Assembly (NCBI GenBank): GCA_026075535.2
Contig: AP026547.1
Location: 6,696,001 to 6,760,000 of the forward strand
Direction of reading: 5' to 3'
DNA: 64,000 bases
Source: Tricholoma matsutake
Taxonomy: Eukaryota > Basidiomycota > Agaricomycetes > Agaricales > Tricholomataceae
In this document: positions 35,008-45,532 of the stretch, piece by piece
Numbering within the stretch: position 1 is the first letter of the stretch
How the letters are laid out: each line of letters opens with the position of its first letter
Notes under the pieces: generated by a model
The model's input: the letters and a program-made list of their open reading frames with translations, nothing else
Told to the model about the DNA's origin: nothing
Databases searched by the model: none
Made by a program: the position numbers and the translations under genes

Positions 35008-35360
35008 AATGTCTGCAAAATCAGATGAACATCATGAAATCAGCACTGGGGGAGACCCATGATCAATCAGTGCTCATATAGGGGTAGGTGCACAGGTGGC
35101 AGGGGTGTCAATGCAACAAGTCCACCAAAGGTGGGCAGGGAGAGACAAATCAGATCGAATGTACTCATCAGCCTCATTGTCTCCTAAGATGACATCTTTG
35201 TCGTTGCTATCGCCATCAAAAATTGCAGCAACAATATTTGTGTTCTGCTTTTTCTCATAGGCAGCCTTGGCCTTGAGCATGTTCGCAAGTTGGCGAGAAA
35301 GATGGAGGTGGAGATGCACAAATCAGAAATCACAAGACATGTTTCCTTGACTTGTGTTTC

Positions 35361-36520
35361 CTACAGAAACACAGGACAGTTCCAGCAGTGTATGCCATTG
35401 CATGCTTCCGGGCTAGGGTGTTCATCTGGACTGAGGGTACAGTTGGGTGATACATGTCCAACATAGAAGAAACAGCATCTGAAGCATCCGCAGTGAGCCT
35501 TAAGAAGGTTGTATTCAGCTTGTGTGAGTTTAGGCATTCCTGTTCCAGTTGTAGTGGTCATGGAGGTAGGGTACTTCAAGGTGTTTGGGGTAGTGGTGGT
35601 GTTGGTGACAGATGAGTTGCAGAGGACACCACGACCCTTCCCATTTACTTGTCCTCCTTCCATGGCAATTTTGAGCCACTCTGTATGTTTGTTCTCAAGC
35701 TCAACATCGAGGAGATGAATGTGTCAATCCATGCATCAAGGTTGGTGATTTTGTCAAGGTCTTGGTGTACATTATTGGCATCGTAGGATAGCTTCAGACC
35801 GGGAGAAAGTCTTAGTATGAAGTGAGCATGGAGTTTGTCCTCTTCAATGTAATAAGTAGACTTGGCAATCCCTAGCTCGGTGTTGGCTTTGCATATGGCC
35901 TCTGTCCAAGTTAAGAATGGACTAAGACCTTGCATGCTAATCTGTGTGGCAACAAGATCGTCCTGCCAGTTATGTTGGAGGAATTTCTTCTTAAATTCCA
36001 ACAGGAATTGGGCAAAGGTAAGAGTGGTGAGTTGAGCAAGGTTGGCATTGACCCATGATTGTATGCCCAACCCTTCAAAGTTGTAGATGATAGACTCTAC
36101 ACAGTCCACCTCTGCAATTGACTTGTGTTGAAAAAATTGCTGGCAAGAGTTTTCCCAAATGTGGATGGCCGCAATGGTTACATGACCTGCAAAGAGAACA
36201 GGGGGGTGGCTAGCAGATTGTTGCAAGACAGTAGCAGGGGTGTAAGGAATTTTGGTGGTCATATTGTGTGGTCTGTAGTGCTGAGTGATTGATGACAGGT
36301 TAAGTTCTGAGTCTGAGGAATCTGAGTTGGGCATGGGCATGATCCGTGGGATATGCATGTGAGGTGGCGAGGGTGTAAGCAAGGGCAGATGGCTAGACAG
36401 GCTGGGCAGGGATGTGACAAGGCATTGGTGATGAGCACAGCTACAAGTAGTAAGTGGGCAAGGCATGGACAGTTTGTGAGACAGTTTGGGTTTGATATGC
36501 AAGGGGCGATTGGGAATCAA
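35361..36520 (-). pseudogene. Element A gag remnant
   Basis: The capsid-like part includes VNANLAQLTTLTFAQFLLEF and LRLSPGLKLSYD; a broken frame follows with a knuckle of the form CFRCxxFYVGHVSPNC. Codon order matches the gag of element B at 62.1-63.1 kb. Confidence 0.7.
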
Positions 36521-36560
36521 TGTGGGTGGGCGAGGTGTTAACAGATTTTTGGGTTTTCAT

Positions 36561-37376
36561 GGTTTATCTCTTGGCCACTAGCTGGCCATATTGAGCAATG
36601 ACATGAAGAGACAGGGGTGCAATGACATATTTTTCGGGCAGGTATGGGAGAAGCAGAGAATGATATGTTGATGGGGGTGATAAGGTGACAGGCTTCTGAT
36701 GATATGGTGACTGGTTTCTGAGGGGGTTTTTCTCTGGGAGGGATGGTTTGTGAATTTGATCATCCTGCAATCAAGATCATCTAAAAAAAAAGTGAAAGGA
36801 AGCATAACATCCAACACTCAAGAAAGGGGACAAGACGTGAGATGATAATGGTATCAATTCAAGAGATGATAATAATACAAATAGTCATGCAATAATGATA
36901 AACATAAGACACATGCTAGCCAGGTGATCACATTGGTGTCCTGATGTCAGGTGCATGTGCTGGATCAGCATGGTAAGAGATTGATCTCTTACAGTGGCCA
37001 AGAAGGTGGCCAATGATAGTAATGAAAGCACACTCATGCTTTGATCACTTAGAGGGAAGGGAACAATGTAAATTGGAACTTGGTATGAATTCAAGGCAAA
37101 ATGAGAACTACCTAAGAGTTCGAGAAACAAACAGCAGTGCACATGATCACATGTATTAGTAATGGTCTGGAAAGGCATGTGAGGAAAAAGGTAAGGCATG
37201 CAGGGCAAGTAGTAAGGTAGTAAGGTAATCTTGGAATCATTTGAGGTCACTGATCTTGGTGAACCAAATAAAATGGTAGGGATTGAGATCACTTGAGACC
37301 AAGAACATAAAAAAATTATTATCATGCAAACTAGCTACATTGAAGTGATCTTAGCTAAATATGGTTCCAGTATGTA
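36561..37376. other. Unassigned transposon-flank DNA
   Basis: Probably the leader or LTR remains of element A. There is no coding frame with a recognisable domain and no LTR pair that I could align. Confidence 0.3.
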
Positions 37377-37623
37377 CCCCTGGATCCTAATATTAAATTT
37401 GAACCTGGTGAACCTGAGCTGCAGTAAACACATGGCCAGATATAGCATTTGCTGTTAACAGACTCGCATCATTTACGGCAAATCCTATTATATGTCATTG
37501 GACAGCACTCAGATATTTAAAAGGGACTAAAAATGTTGGAATTACATATTCCAAACCTTGAAATCCCCAGTTGTGCTTTGTCATGAAGGCCACGATCGGT
37601 GGATTCTGACACCAACTTGGGGG
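37377..37623 (+). mobile_element. Ty1/copia remnant (RNase H region plus possible polypurine tract)
   Basis: A frame at 37436-37557 reads PDIAFAVNRLASFTANP, then HWTALRYLKGTKN and VGITYSKP, the hallmark of Ty1/copia RT-RNase H. Another piece in a shifted frame (TPLDPNIKFEP) precedes it. At about 37612-37624 the sequence acttggggggtgtt has the form of a polypurine tract followed by an LTR start (TGTT). Everything beyond is missing, because acetate kinase starts at 37639. Confidence 0.75.
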
Positions 37624-37638
37624 GTGTTTCTAATCGCT

Positions 37639-38996
37639 ATGATTCTGACAGTCAACGCAGGGTCGTCTTCTCTGAAAATCACACTTTATCAAGTCAACCC
37701 TTTGACTGTTGTTCTTTCTCGTTCTGTTTCTTCTTTTTCTGAATTCACTCAATCCATTGACCCTGGTTGTCCTATAACTCACATTTGTCATCGCATAGTT
37801 CACGGTGGCAACTACACTCAACCAGCTGTCATCATCAATAATCAATCTTATCATTACATCCAGGCTTTCTCTGATCTCGCTCCTCTGTCTGTCAGTTTTT
37901 TTTTCTTTCCCTTTTTTCTTACTTTGTTTTAGTCACAATGGTCCTGCACTCTCCATCATAAAAACTTGCATCTCTGACTTTCCAAATGCAATTTCCATCG
38001 CCTATTTTGATACTTCCTTCCACCGCTTCATCCCTCCTCACATCGCAAACTATCCCATAGACCAATCTATCGCTCGTCAACGCGGTCTCAAGAAATACGG
38101 CTTTCATGGCATCAGCTGTATCTCTTTTTCCCTTTCACCATCCATCATCATTTTCTAACCATCTCTCCAGACGCCTTCATCCTCCGCTCAGTATCCCACT
38201 TTCTCCAAAAACAACCTTCAGATCTCAACCTCATCGCCCTCCATCTGGGTTCTGGTGCTTCTGCATGCGCCATCCAGAATGGCCAATCCCTCGACACCTC
38301 GATGGGTCTCACCCCACTCAACGGCCTCCCCGGTGCAACCCGTTCAGGCGCAATCGACCCTAGCCTCATCTTCCACTACACCAACAAAGCAGGGCGGATC
38401 TCCCACGATCCCAACCTCGCCACCAACCTACACGTTACAGAGGTACACTCTATCGTTCTTCCTTACCTCTCTCCTATTCACCCTACACAGGCAGAAGATA
38501 TCCTCAACTGCAAATCTGGCTGGAAAGCATTAACAGGCACAACTGATTTCCGTCTTATCACCGAGCGTGCACAGCTTTCTAGCCCTTCTTCTGATTCTCC
38601 TGACCGTCTCGCTTTCGATCTCTTCGTGGACCGCATCCTCAATTATGTCGGGTCATACTACCTCAAACTCGGCGGTGCCGTCGATGCCCTTGTCTTTGCA
38701 GGCATGATTGGTGAGAAAAGCAAGGAGCTCAGGGAAGCCGTCGCGAGGCACGTAGTCTGTTTGGGCTTTGTGGAGTTGGATCAAGGGAAAAATGTGGGCG
38801 TGGATGGAGTCGAGGGCACCGTGGTGGATGTTGGCGTACAAGGGGATCAGAAACAGAAAAGGTTGTTGGTTTGTAGAACTGATGAACAGGTAGCTGGCGT
38901 TTTCAACTTGCGCTACTCGTTGCTGATGTTTTACTTTGCTAGTTTGAGATGGCGAGCGCTTGTGTGTCGGATGATGCGTTCTGGAAAGAAATCTAG
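37639..38996 (+). CDS. ack: Acetate kinase
   Basis: ASKHA-fold kinase that interconverts acetyl phosphate plus ADP and acetate plus ATP, taking the acetyl phosphate made by phosphoketolase. Exons: 37639-37886, 37933-38117, 38171-38442, 38491-38889 and 38943-38996, total 1158 nt, 385 residues. Landmarks: ILTVNAGSSSLK (phosphate-binding N-terminus), HICHRIVHGG, FDTSFH, KKYGFHGIS, IALHLGSGASACA, DTSMGLTPLNGLPGATRSG, DALVFAGMIGEKS and a last exon ending AFWKEI. All junctions have GT..AG and keep frame. It is slightly shorter than bacterial enzymes. Only about 15 bp of non-transposon sequence precedes the ATG, so expression may rely on transposon-derived sequence or a lost promoter. It looks intact. 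Confidence 0.93.
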
Positions 38997-40058
38997 TCTA
39001 AATGTACAATATGGACAAGCCATCGCCTTGCCCTTCAGGGGATGCTAGGAACGGATAAAGATGCTGCAAGATGCACGGAACATGCACAGAGACACGATTT
39101 TCCTGGATACTAGGTTTGTCATCCCGAGTCTATCCCCTGACCCGGTCTAGCACACTTTAGCCGGGGATCGTTCTCCATGAAAAATGTCAAGCTCGAGGAT
39201 ACATATCCTGGAATGATTCCAGGAATTCGCTGTTCCTGGTCGGCTGCACAAGTTTTAAATAAGCGAAAAGCGAGCCAGTTGCAATTGCCTTAACCCACGT
39301 TCGTCCGGTGCCAATCATCAGGTTGTTAACCGATCAGTAGAGGAGCTTCGGTTATCTTGGAGCCTTGATTGCACGCTGAGATAGTAGCTAGTCACGGGAC
39401 TTAAATTGTACCGATGAACATTGGAACAGCACCGGTAATCGGTAACCAAAGTGACCTTCCGAAGCGAAAGCTGTGCGATATTTCGACATGAAGCGAGAAA
39501 GGACGATGGAAAACAACCCCAAGATCAAGATCGCGCTCGAGCTTCTGGACCTGTTGGTGCTAGAACTGTGAACTCGATATCAAGGGACGAAGATGTTGAC
39601 AGTAAGAAGGCTTCAGCTGGGTCATCTGGAGCATAACCAAAAGAAGGTTGTAATGGTGATGCAAGGCAGTGATGGACAACATACTCTCCCGCCTTCCTCA
39701 TCCAATCAGCAAACCTGGATCCACATGGCACCATGCACTGGCCGCCTAAACAAATTGATGCGCTTGGCATACCTTTTTTCCGTGGTCCACTGTAAAATTC
39801 GAAAAGTAATGGCAGAGTTGACGTTGACAAGGAGAACGAGCAGCTAGATAGACAGCCTGGGCGTGTTCTCGAGAAAAGTGACAGGACCAATGGGCGAAGA
39901 AGGCGTGTCACATGTGATGAGAGGAAGCAACGTGCGATCGGGTCTTCTAACGATCAAGATCTGCTACAGAGCCAACTCACGCGTATACAAAATAGGCCAA
40001 TCATCATGACTTGCTTTGACGCCCCACCCCCGTTTCTGTCTCCTACACACCGACTACA
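38997..40058. other. Intergenic region between acetate kinase and the MFS transporter
   Basis: About 1 kb. Short frames occur at 39.45-39.9 kb but start at non-ATG codons and match nothing known. An imperfect palindrome (tcctggaatgattccagga) lies near 39209. The promoter of the transporter should be near the right end. Confidence 0.35.
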
Positions 40059-42663
40059 ATGTCGCTAAAAGAGCGTCTCAGGAGCGTTTCTCTCATCTTT
40101 GCGTACGTGTTGGTTTTTCATCTTCACACTCACTCTTTTGATTTGCGCTTTATCAGTTGTGGGACTGCATTGTTTTCGGATGGTGAGCAATGATATCACA
40201 CCAATCGCAATTGTACGATCAACTCTTACAGGTTACGCAAATGGTGTTATTGGGCAGGGTACGTTATACTAGCACGTCGTGGTCTGATCCTCATAGCTGA
40301 TGTTCGCTGCTCTTGCATAGTCAATACCAGTCAGTACAGCTCCGTGAATCAAGTTGGCAGTGTTTGAACCCTTTAAACAGTCTTGACTCGTATATATGGG
40401 AAACCCGCCCTTGCACAAAACAACCACAGTACCGTTCTGAGCAGTCTCACCTTTGCTGGTACCGTTGTGGGAATGCTTCTGTTCGGTAAGTTATCCGCCG
40501 TGAACAAAGAACTTTTGATCTTATTCTCTATAGGTTACCTCTCTGATAAGATCGGCAGGAAGTTCGGAATGGTGAATTTCTTCATACTCGTGACATTCTG
40601 TCTACTCACGCGTAATCGACCTCAGATGGCAGCTACAGGGATTGTTGCTCTCTTCTCAGGTCTTTCCGCTGCTTCCAGTGGTGCCCACGGAAGTTTAGGT
40701 GGTCTCCTGAGCATGCTTAGCGCCATGCGGTATGCTTTCGCCATCTTTTCTTGAATTGTCAAGGACGCCAAGGACGTCTTTAGATTTCTCCTTGGTATCG
40801 GAATAGGTGCAGAATATCCTTGTGGTTCCGTATCTGCTTCAGAACAATCGGAGGAACCAGGCATTAGCAAAAGAGCCCAACATCGGTGGTTTGCACTTGC
40901 TACCAGTAAGCACACTGCCTAGTTGACATCAACCACCATCTTAATGAGGTTTCGACACAGATACTATGATCGATATTGGTTTCGTCGTGTCGGCCTTCGT
41001 TCCACTCGTCCTGTTCTGGATGTATGTGTTGCATCCTTAGCAAACAGGCAGACTAAACCCGAGACGTTTTCTGTAGCTTTGGAGAGAATCATCTTCGTGC
41101 TGTATGGCGCCTTTCCCTTGGCCTCGGCGTTGTTCCTGCTCTGGCGGTATTTCTATGGCGTCTCAACATGGAGGAACCAACACGATTCAAAAAAGATTCT
41201 ATGAAACATGCTCGCATCCCTTATTGGCTCATCCTTCGCCGTTACGGGGTCTCCCTGGCGGCTATTTCATTTACATGGTAGCGTTGTTTCTTAAATTTTA
41301 TGACTGTCTGCTCAATACCAGACGCCTTTTAGGTTCCTGTACGACTTTATTGGGTAAGTTCTGTCTTTGCCTATGTGTGAATATGTCATCTAATATACGA
41401 CAGTTATCCCGTCAGTACCCTTTTTGATATGTTCGTATCCGCACTGATGTCATCCCAAGTTCGGCATCTACTCGTCGACCATCGTCAGCAGGTAAGATCT
41501 TTCACTATGCCTGCTTCCCCCTTCAAAAACTCATGAATATACCAGCATTATTGGCAACAACACTAGCCTTGCCGTTGTCTTTGGCTGGAATACCGTCATT
41601 TAGTACGTTTTCATTTGAGTGTCCAGAGGATTTATTTTGACAATTTGTTTAGCTTGTTCTATATTCCAGGTATTTCGGTTTTTTGTTATTTGGCTGTCGA
41701 GTGCTAAGCACTTCAAAGGAACCGTGATTGGCGCTTTCGTCCTCGACTACCTAGGACCCAAATACAGCATGGTACGTCTACTAGATATCTTGTGCGTTTT
41801 CGTGATTAACTTGAATCTTAGATCAGCGGCCTCCTATTACAGGCCCTCATCGGGTTCATCATGAGTGGTCTCTATACGAAGTGCGGCGGCTATATTCTTC
41901 TATCTTTTCCCAGTTGCTGATGAAATATCCAAGGCTGACGGTGCATGTTGCTGCCTTTGCGGTCAGTTTCAAGATAGTATTTCTCGCCGTTATGCTCACG
42001 AATGTATGCAGGTGGTATATGGCATCTTCCTGAGCTTTGGGGAGTTTGGTCCAGGAAACAACCTCGGCTTGTTGGCAGCTAAAAGCTGCCCAACAGCTGT
42101 CCGTGGACAATTTTACGGCAGCGCGGCTGCCATTGGAAAAATAGGTGCCTTTGTTGGAACATGGGGTAAAGTTTCGTACCCAACCACGAAGAATCGTTTG
42201 CTGATAAACATCATAAATAAAAGCTTTCCCTCCTATGATTAATGGTGATTTTCTACAGAACCGCTCGGAGTGATATAAACTGTAAGCTGATTGATACGCA
42301 TAGCCTTCGGTGGCCCCAACAGCCCGAAAGGAAACACGGGACCATTCTGGATCGCCAGTGGTGCGTACATTCGCGATCGCAAGCACCAAGTGCTGAACAG
42401 ACATATAGGTCTGGCAATTGTCAGCGCCCTTGTAACTCTTTTTTTCATCAAGCCGCTTGATCACGATGGCATGGCGCGTGAGGATCGCCTGGTATGTGAT
42501 AACCATAATTTCGGTTATGGAGTTTTACTGATGGCATGTGTGATAGTTCCGCGAGTACCTTGAAGCTTACGGTTACGACACATCACAGATGGGTCTCATT
42601 GATTCAGAAGATACTTTGTCAGTTGAGAAATCAGACGATATGAAGGAAGTGAAAGACGTGTAA
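40059..42663 (+). CDS. MFS transporter, phosphate / glycerophosphoinositol type (Git1/Pho84-like)
   Basis: Spliced reading gives a 12-helix MFS protein of the phosphate:H+ symporter family. Landmarks: [31 protein letters not shown] (the MFS loop 2-3 motif), [85 protein letters not shown] and a C-terminal [14 protein letters not shown], seen in Git1-type glycerophosphodiester carriers. At least 13 introns. Early exons are 40059-40102, 40157-40182, 40232-40258, a 9-nt microexon 40321-40329, and 40381-40495. It was likely acquired as a normal host gene; no transposon bits are inside. The substrate (phosphate or glycerophosphoinositol) is not settled by sequence. Confidence 0.87.
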
Positions 42664-42822
42664 TTGATGTAGAGGGAGGGTCTGAATTGAGCCTTTTACT
42701 TACGAGTATATACTTACGACAAATGCTGAACGTCCATGGGAACAATCCTTCAATTCTCGAAAATGATTGTTGAGCTGAGCACTTAAATTATCATGATATT
42801 CCTAAAGGAAGAACGGGATTGC

Positions 42823-43266
42823 TTAATGCTCCATGGCCTCCCCACCAGATGGTTTGCTCGTTTTCGCAAGCTCATTTCTAGATGCATAACACGTATGAGA
42901 GCGGAATTATACACGCATTTGGCACCCAACTCACCTTAGCTGCATACTAAATTCATCCTCGATATCATCGTCGTCCCAGTTATCTTCCCAAAGCTTATCG
43001 CCACCCGACTTGGCAGCGCCAGGGGAAGTACCACCAAGGTGCGCCAGATCCGTCTGAGAATCATCCCAGTCTATTGATGAGGCGAAACAAGTAAAATAAG
43101 TTGTTGGAGTTCATTCCGATGGATATCAGGATGATCACAAACCAGCTACTGGGAATTCTTCAAACTCATCGTCCTCCTCTAGAACACCAAGGTGATGTTG
43201 GTCATCTGGCTTTTCTTCCTCAGCCGCCTTTGGCTTCTCCGTGGGCTTTGATGTTGAAGTGGACAT
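42823..43266 (-). CDS. SEM1: SEM1/DSS1 family small acidic protein
   Basis: Very acidic, disordered subunit shared by the 19S proteasome lid, the TREX-2 mRNA export complex and homologous-recombination machinery. Exons 43266-43143, 43070-42935 and 42877-42823 total 315 nt, 104 residues. Both acidic-aromatic blocks of the family are present: LEEDDEFEEFPVADWDD and LWEDNWDDDDIEDEFSMQLR. The start MSTSTSKPTEK and the short C-terminal helix region ending GGEAMEH frame it. The exons are too short to stand out as open frames but splice signals and protein agree throughout. Confidence 0.93.
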
Positions 43267-43580
43267 CGTGCAAGTTGTTTAGAACCGGCTCGCGAATAAT
43301 GACGCGTCTCTTACCACGTGGGAAAAATTATGATAACCACGCGACGCACTCCGACTTTAAATCTTAGCAGACTCCAAGCAGACTCCAAATATCATCTTCG
43401 CGCCAGCAGATGTAGTATATTGTACTAAGTACCACTTGTTTATATCAGGGTTGTTCACCCTCTACACGATATCTTTTATATCGCTCGGAGTCCGAACCCT
43501 CGATGATATGATAATAGAACACACTTACACTTACAGTAATATAGAATAAGGATAGGTAATTTATCTAAGGTGTGGGCTCT
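43267..43580. other. Intergenic region, SEM1 promoter and sirtuin 3' end
   Basis: It holds a short direct duplication, agcagactcca, at about 43367-43386. Otherwise nothing is visible. Confidence 0.35.
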
Positions 43581-45532
43581 TCATCCGTCAGAGCCACGGA
43601 GGCCATACTGAACTGTCCGCACAAAAGAGTCCGGAAGGTAATGTTTATCGTCAACCTCAACGTCTTCGTCTTCATCTTGTGAGTTTTGAGAAGTAGATGG
43701 AGGGATAGTGAAACCCCGGTTTCTGATAGTGGCAATAGTTGCTTGTTTCGAGCGCGCAACTTGAGCAAGACGTGCGGCCCTTCTTCCAGCTTTGGTATGG
43801 CGATTAGGTCGAGAATGAGGACGAGGAGAAGGCTCCGGTGTGATCGGTGGGTAACCATTTCCAAATTTCATCCTTGAAGGTGCCGGAGTACTGATGTAGA
43901 CTTCCGGAATAAGATATGTACGTCTAGGAGGTATTCGGAGGAAGAATTTCGCAGTATTTTCGGAGTCTTTGTTTTTGTCTTTCGCTTTCGCACGGAGAGG
44001 CGTTTCAGGAGGTGTCAGAGGAAGCGATACTTTTCGTCGTTTTGCAGAATGGCTGGGAGATTGTGACGCTTTTCGCTTCGTCGAACCTGTCGGTTTAGTG
44101 TGCTCCTGTAGCTCTTTCTCGACTGCGTCCTCCCGCTTCCTCTTCTTCTCCATGGCAATCTCCTTTGCTTCCAACTCCTTCTCAAGCTCGACATGCAGCA
44201 TCTCGGCAAATTGCTGGGCATCACCTTGAATCCAAGCATCAAACACCCCCTCCCATTCCCTCGTCGGCACCGGAAAGTCGAGATTGAGATATAGAGCTTT
44301 TAGGGGTGGTTCCTCACTGGACGGCGACCGACGGAGCGAAGGGGCAGGGCTTGACGACCCCGATGAATTCGGAGAGCCAGTTCCTCGAGAGCGCACAGCT
44401 TTAGAAAATTCCCGCACCATTCGTTTGGTGCCTGTCACTCGAAGACTCGTTCCCACAACGAGAAGGAGGTCCGCACCACTTCGGCCTTTTCCTTTGGAAG
44501 AACCCATCAGATCCTTCCGTACAACTTCTCCCACGCCTTCTCCGTCCTTATGGTCTTCGTTGTATAACACAACACTGGGCCGAAGTCTGCCGATTCCCCG
44601 GGCACGTTTCCCTATCAGCTGTCGCGTGGTTTCCATCGATATGCATTCCGGACACTGTGGCGGTTGTCCAACTGCGAGAAACCTCAAATAATCTTTCAGA
44701 GGAAATGAATGCGTGCATGTCTGGCAGTGCAACATTTGAAGTGTTCCATGTAAAGGAATAGATCTCGGAAAGTCTGTAGGAAGATGGGGTGTTTGTTTTT
44801 CAGACGAAGAGGCGTCTGAACAATCCTGCTCGCCTGGAGAAACCCCTATTGTTCCTTTGGAACGTTTTGTGGAACGTTTTTCTTCAAACACCGGGACGCC
44901 AAAAGAAAGGCCACACTTCTGTTCAATGGCGTCAATGTTCTGCGTGTAAACTCTGAGAAGCTTCCCCCGTTCATCCAGAACCTTGAGGATCTGATGAAAA
45001 GCAGTAGGCTCAGCGGCTTGTGAGAGTTCAGCCAACTGAGCGATCATTTGACAAAAGAGAGACGTCGTATGCTCGGACTAGAAGAGATGATTGATTTAGC
45101 ACAGTGGCGGGATAATTCAGAAGATCGTAGAGTCGCGTTCCCATGGCAAAACACGCGATTTGGGGAAGAGAACAAACAATGGAGAGCATTGCAGATGACT
45201 TACATTGAACACCGAGGCATCGAACAGATCCTTGCCTGACACCTGTGCCTCACGCGGATTGTCCCTTTTCAACGTTTTGAAAAGGCCCTCAGATGAACGA
45301 AAGTCAGGAATTCCAGCTTGCACAGAAATACCAGCACCTATTGGAACAGTCTAAGTACTCTATGGCACTAGGTATGATATGCGTACGCACCACAGATAAC
45401 CACAATCCGTCTCGCTTTCAAGATTGCCCTTAGTACTTTTGAAACCTGTGCCGCAGAATCCGTAGATTCTGCCAAAAATGAGGGAGACGATGGGAAGGGC
45501 GTGGACGCTTCCAAGGGGAGGAAAACCGTCAT
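43581..45532 (-). CDS. NAD-dependent protein deacetylase, sirtuin (Hst3/Hst4-like)
   Basis: Class I sirtuin fold. Landmarks: ICGAGISVQAGIPDFRSS (NAD loop; the intron at about 45315-45395 lies inside it), VYTQNIDAIEQKCG, IPLHGTLQMLHC (catalytic His), zinc Cys pairs CQTC and CPEC, RPSVVLYNEDH, VVGTSLRV and ALYLNLD. The spacing and NED motif fit the Hst3/Hst4 group, which deacetylates histone H3 Lys56 after replication. A C-terminal extension of about 230 residues is basic and disordered, with nuclear-localisation-like KRKASQSP..AKRRKV. The start is the ATG at 45532 (MTVFLPLEAS); upstream codons in the frame are TTG. Target specificity is inferred from family. Confidence 0.88.

Larger units (their letters stand above)
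32646..36560 (-). mobile_element. Degenerate chromodomain Ty3/gypsy element A
   Basis: Read on the minus strand: gag (36.3-35.4 kb) with a cysteine knuckle CGCFRC..H..C, a protease-like frame (34.8-35.0 kb), RT start (VNDYQKLNNVTILDHYPLPR, 34.2 kb), integrase (MSTAYHPQMDGASERTNKTL, 33.4-34.1 kb) and a chromodomain (EKIIDKRRRGRGFQYLVRW, 33.2-33.36 kb) behind a TGA. The polypurine tract aagggtgggaggg at 33047-33060 precedes a TGTAAGCC LTR start. Most of RT and all of RNase H are deleted at about 34085. No matching 5' LTR is seen. Element 1 sits at its 3' edge. Confidence 0.85.

Noticed and set aside
37537..37557. Palindrome ttggaat..attccaa as a regulatory site
   Set aside because: It lies within the copia RNase H coding sequence (VGITYSK), which explains it.
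37590..37620. Reverse-strand TTGGTGTCAGAATCCACC as a retrotransposon primer-binding site
   Set aside because: No LTR lies next to it on the required side, since acetate kinase starts there. The plus-strand polypurine reading agrees with the copia fragment beside it.
39525..39911. 128-codon minus-strand frame between acetate kinase and the transporter
   Set aside because: It starts at GTG, has low-complexity Leu/Ser content and no family resemblance.
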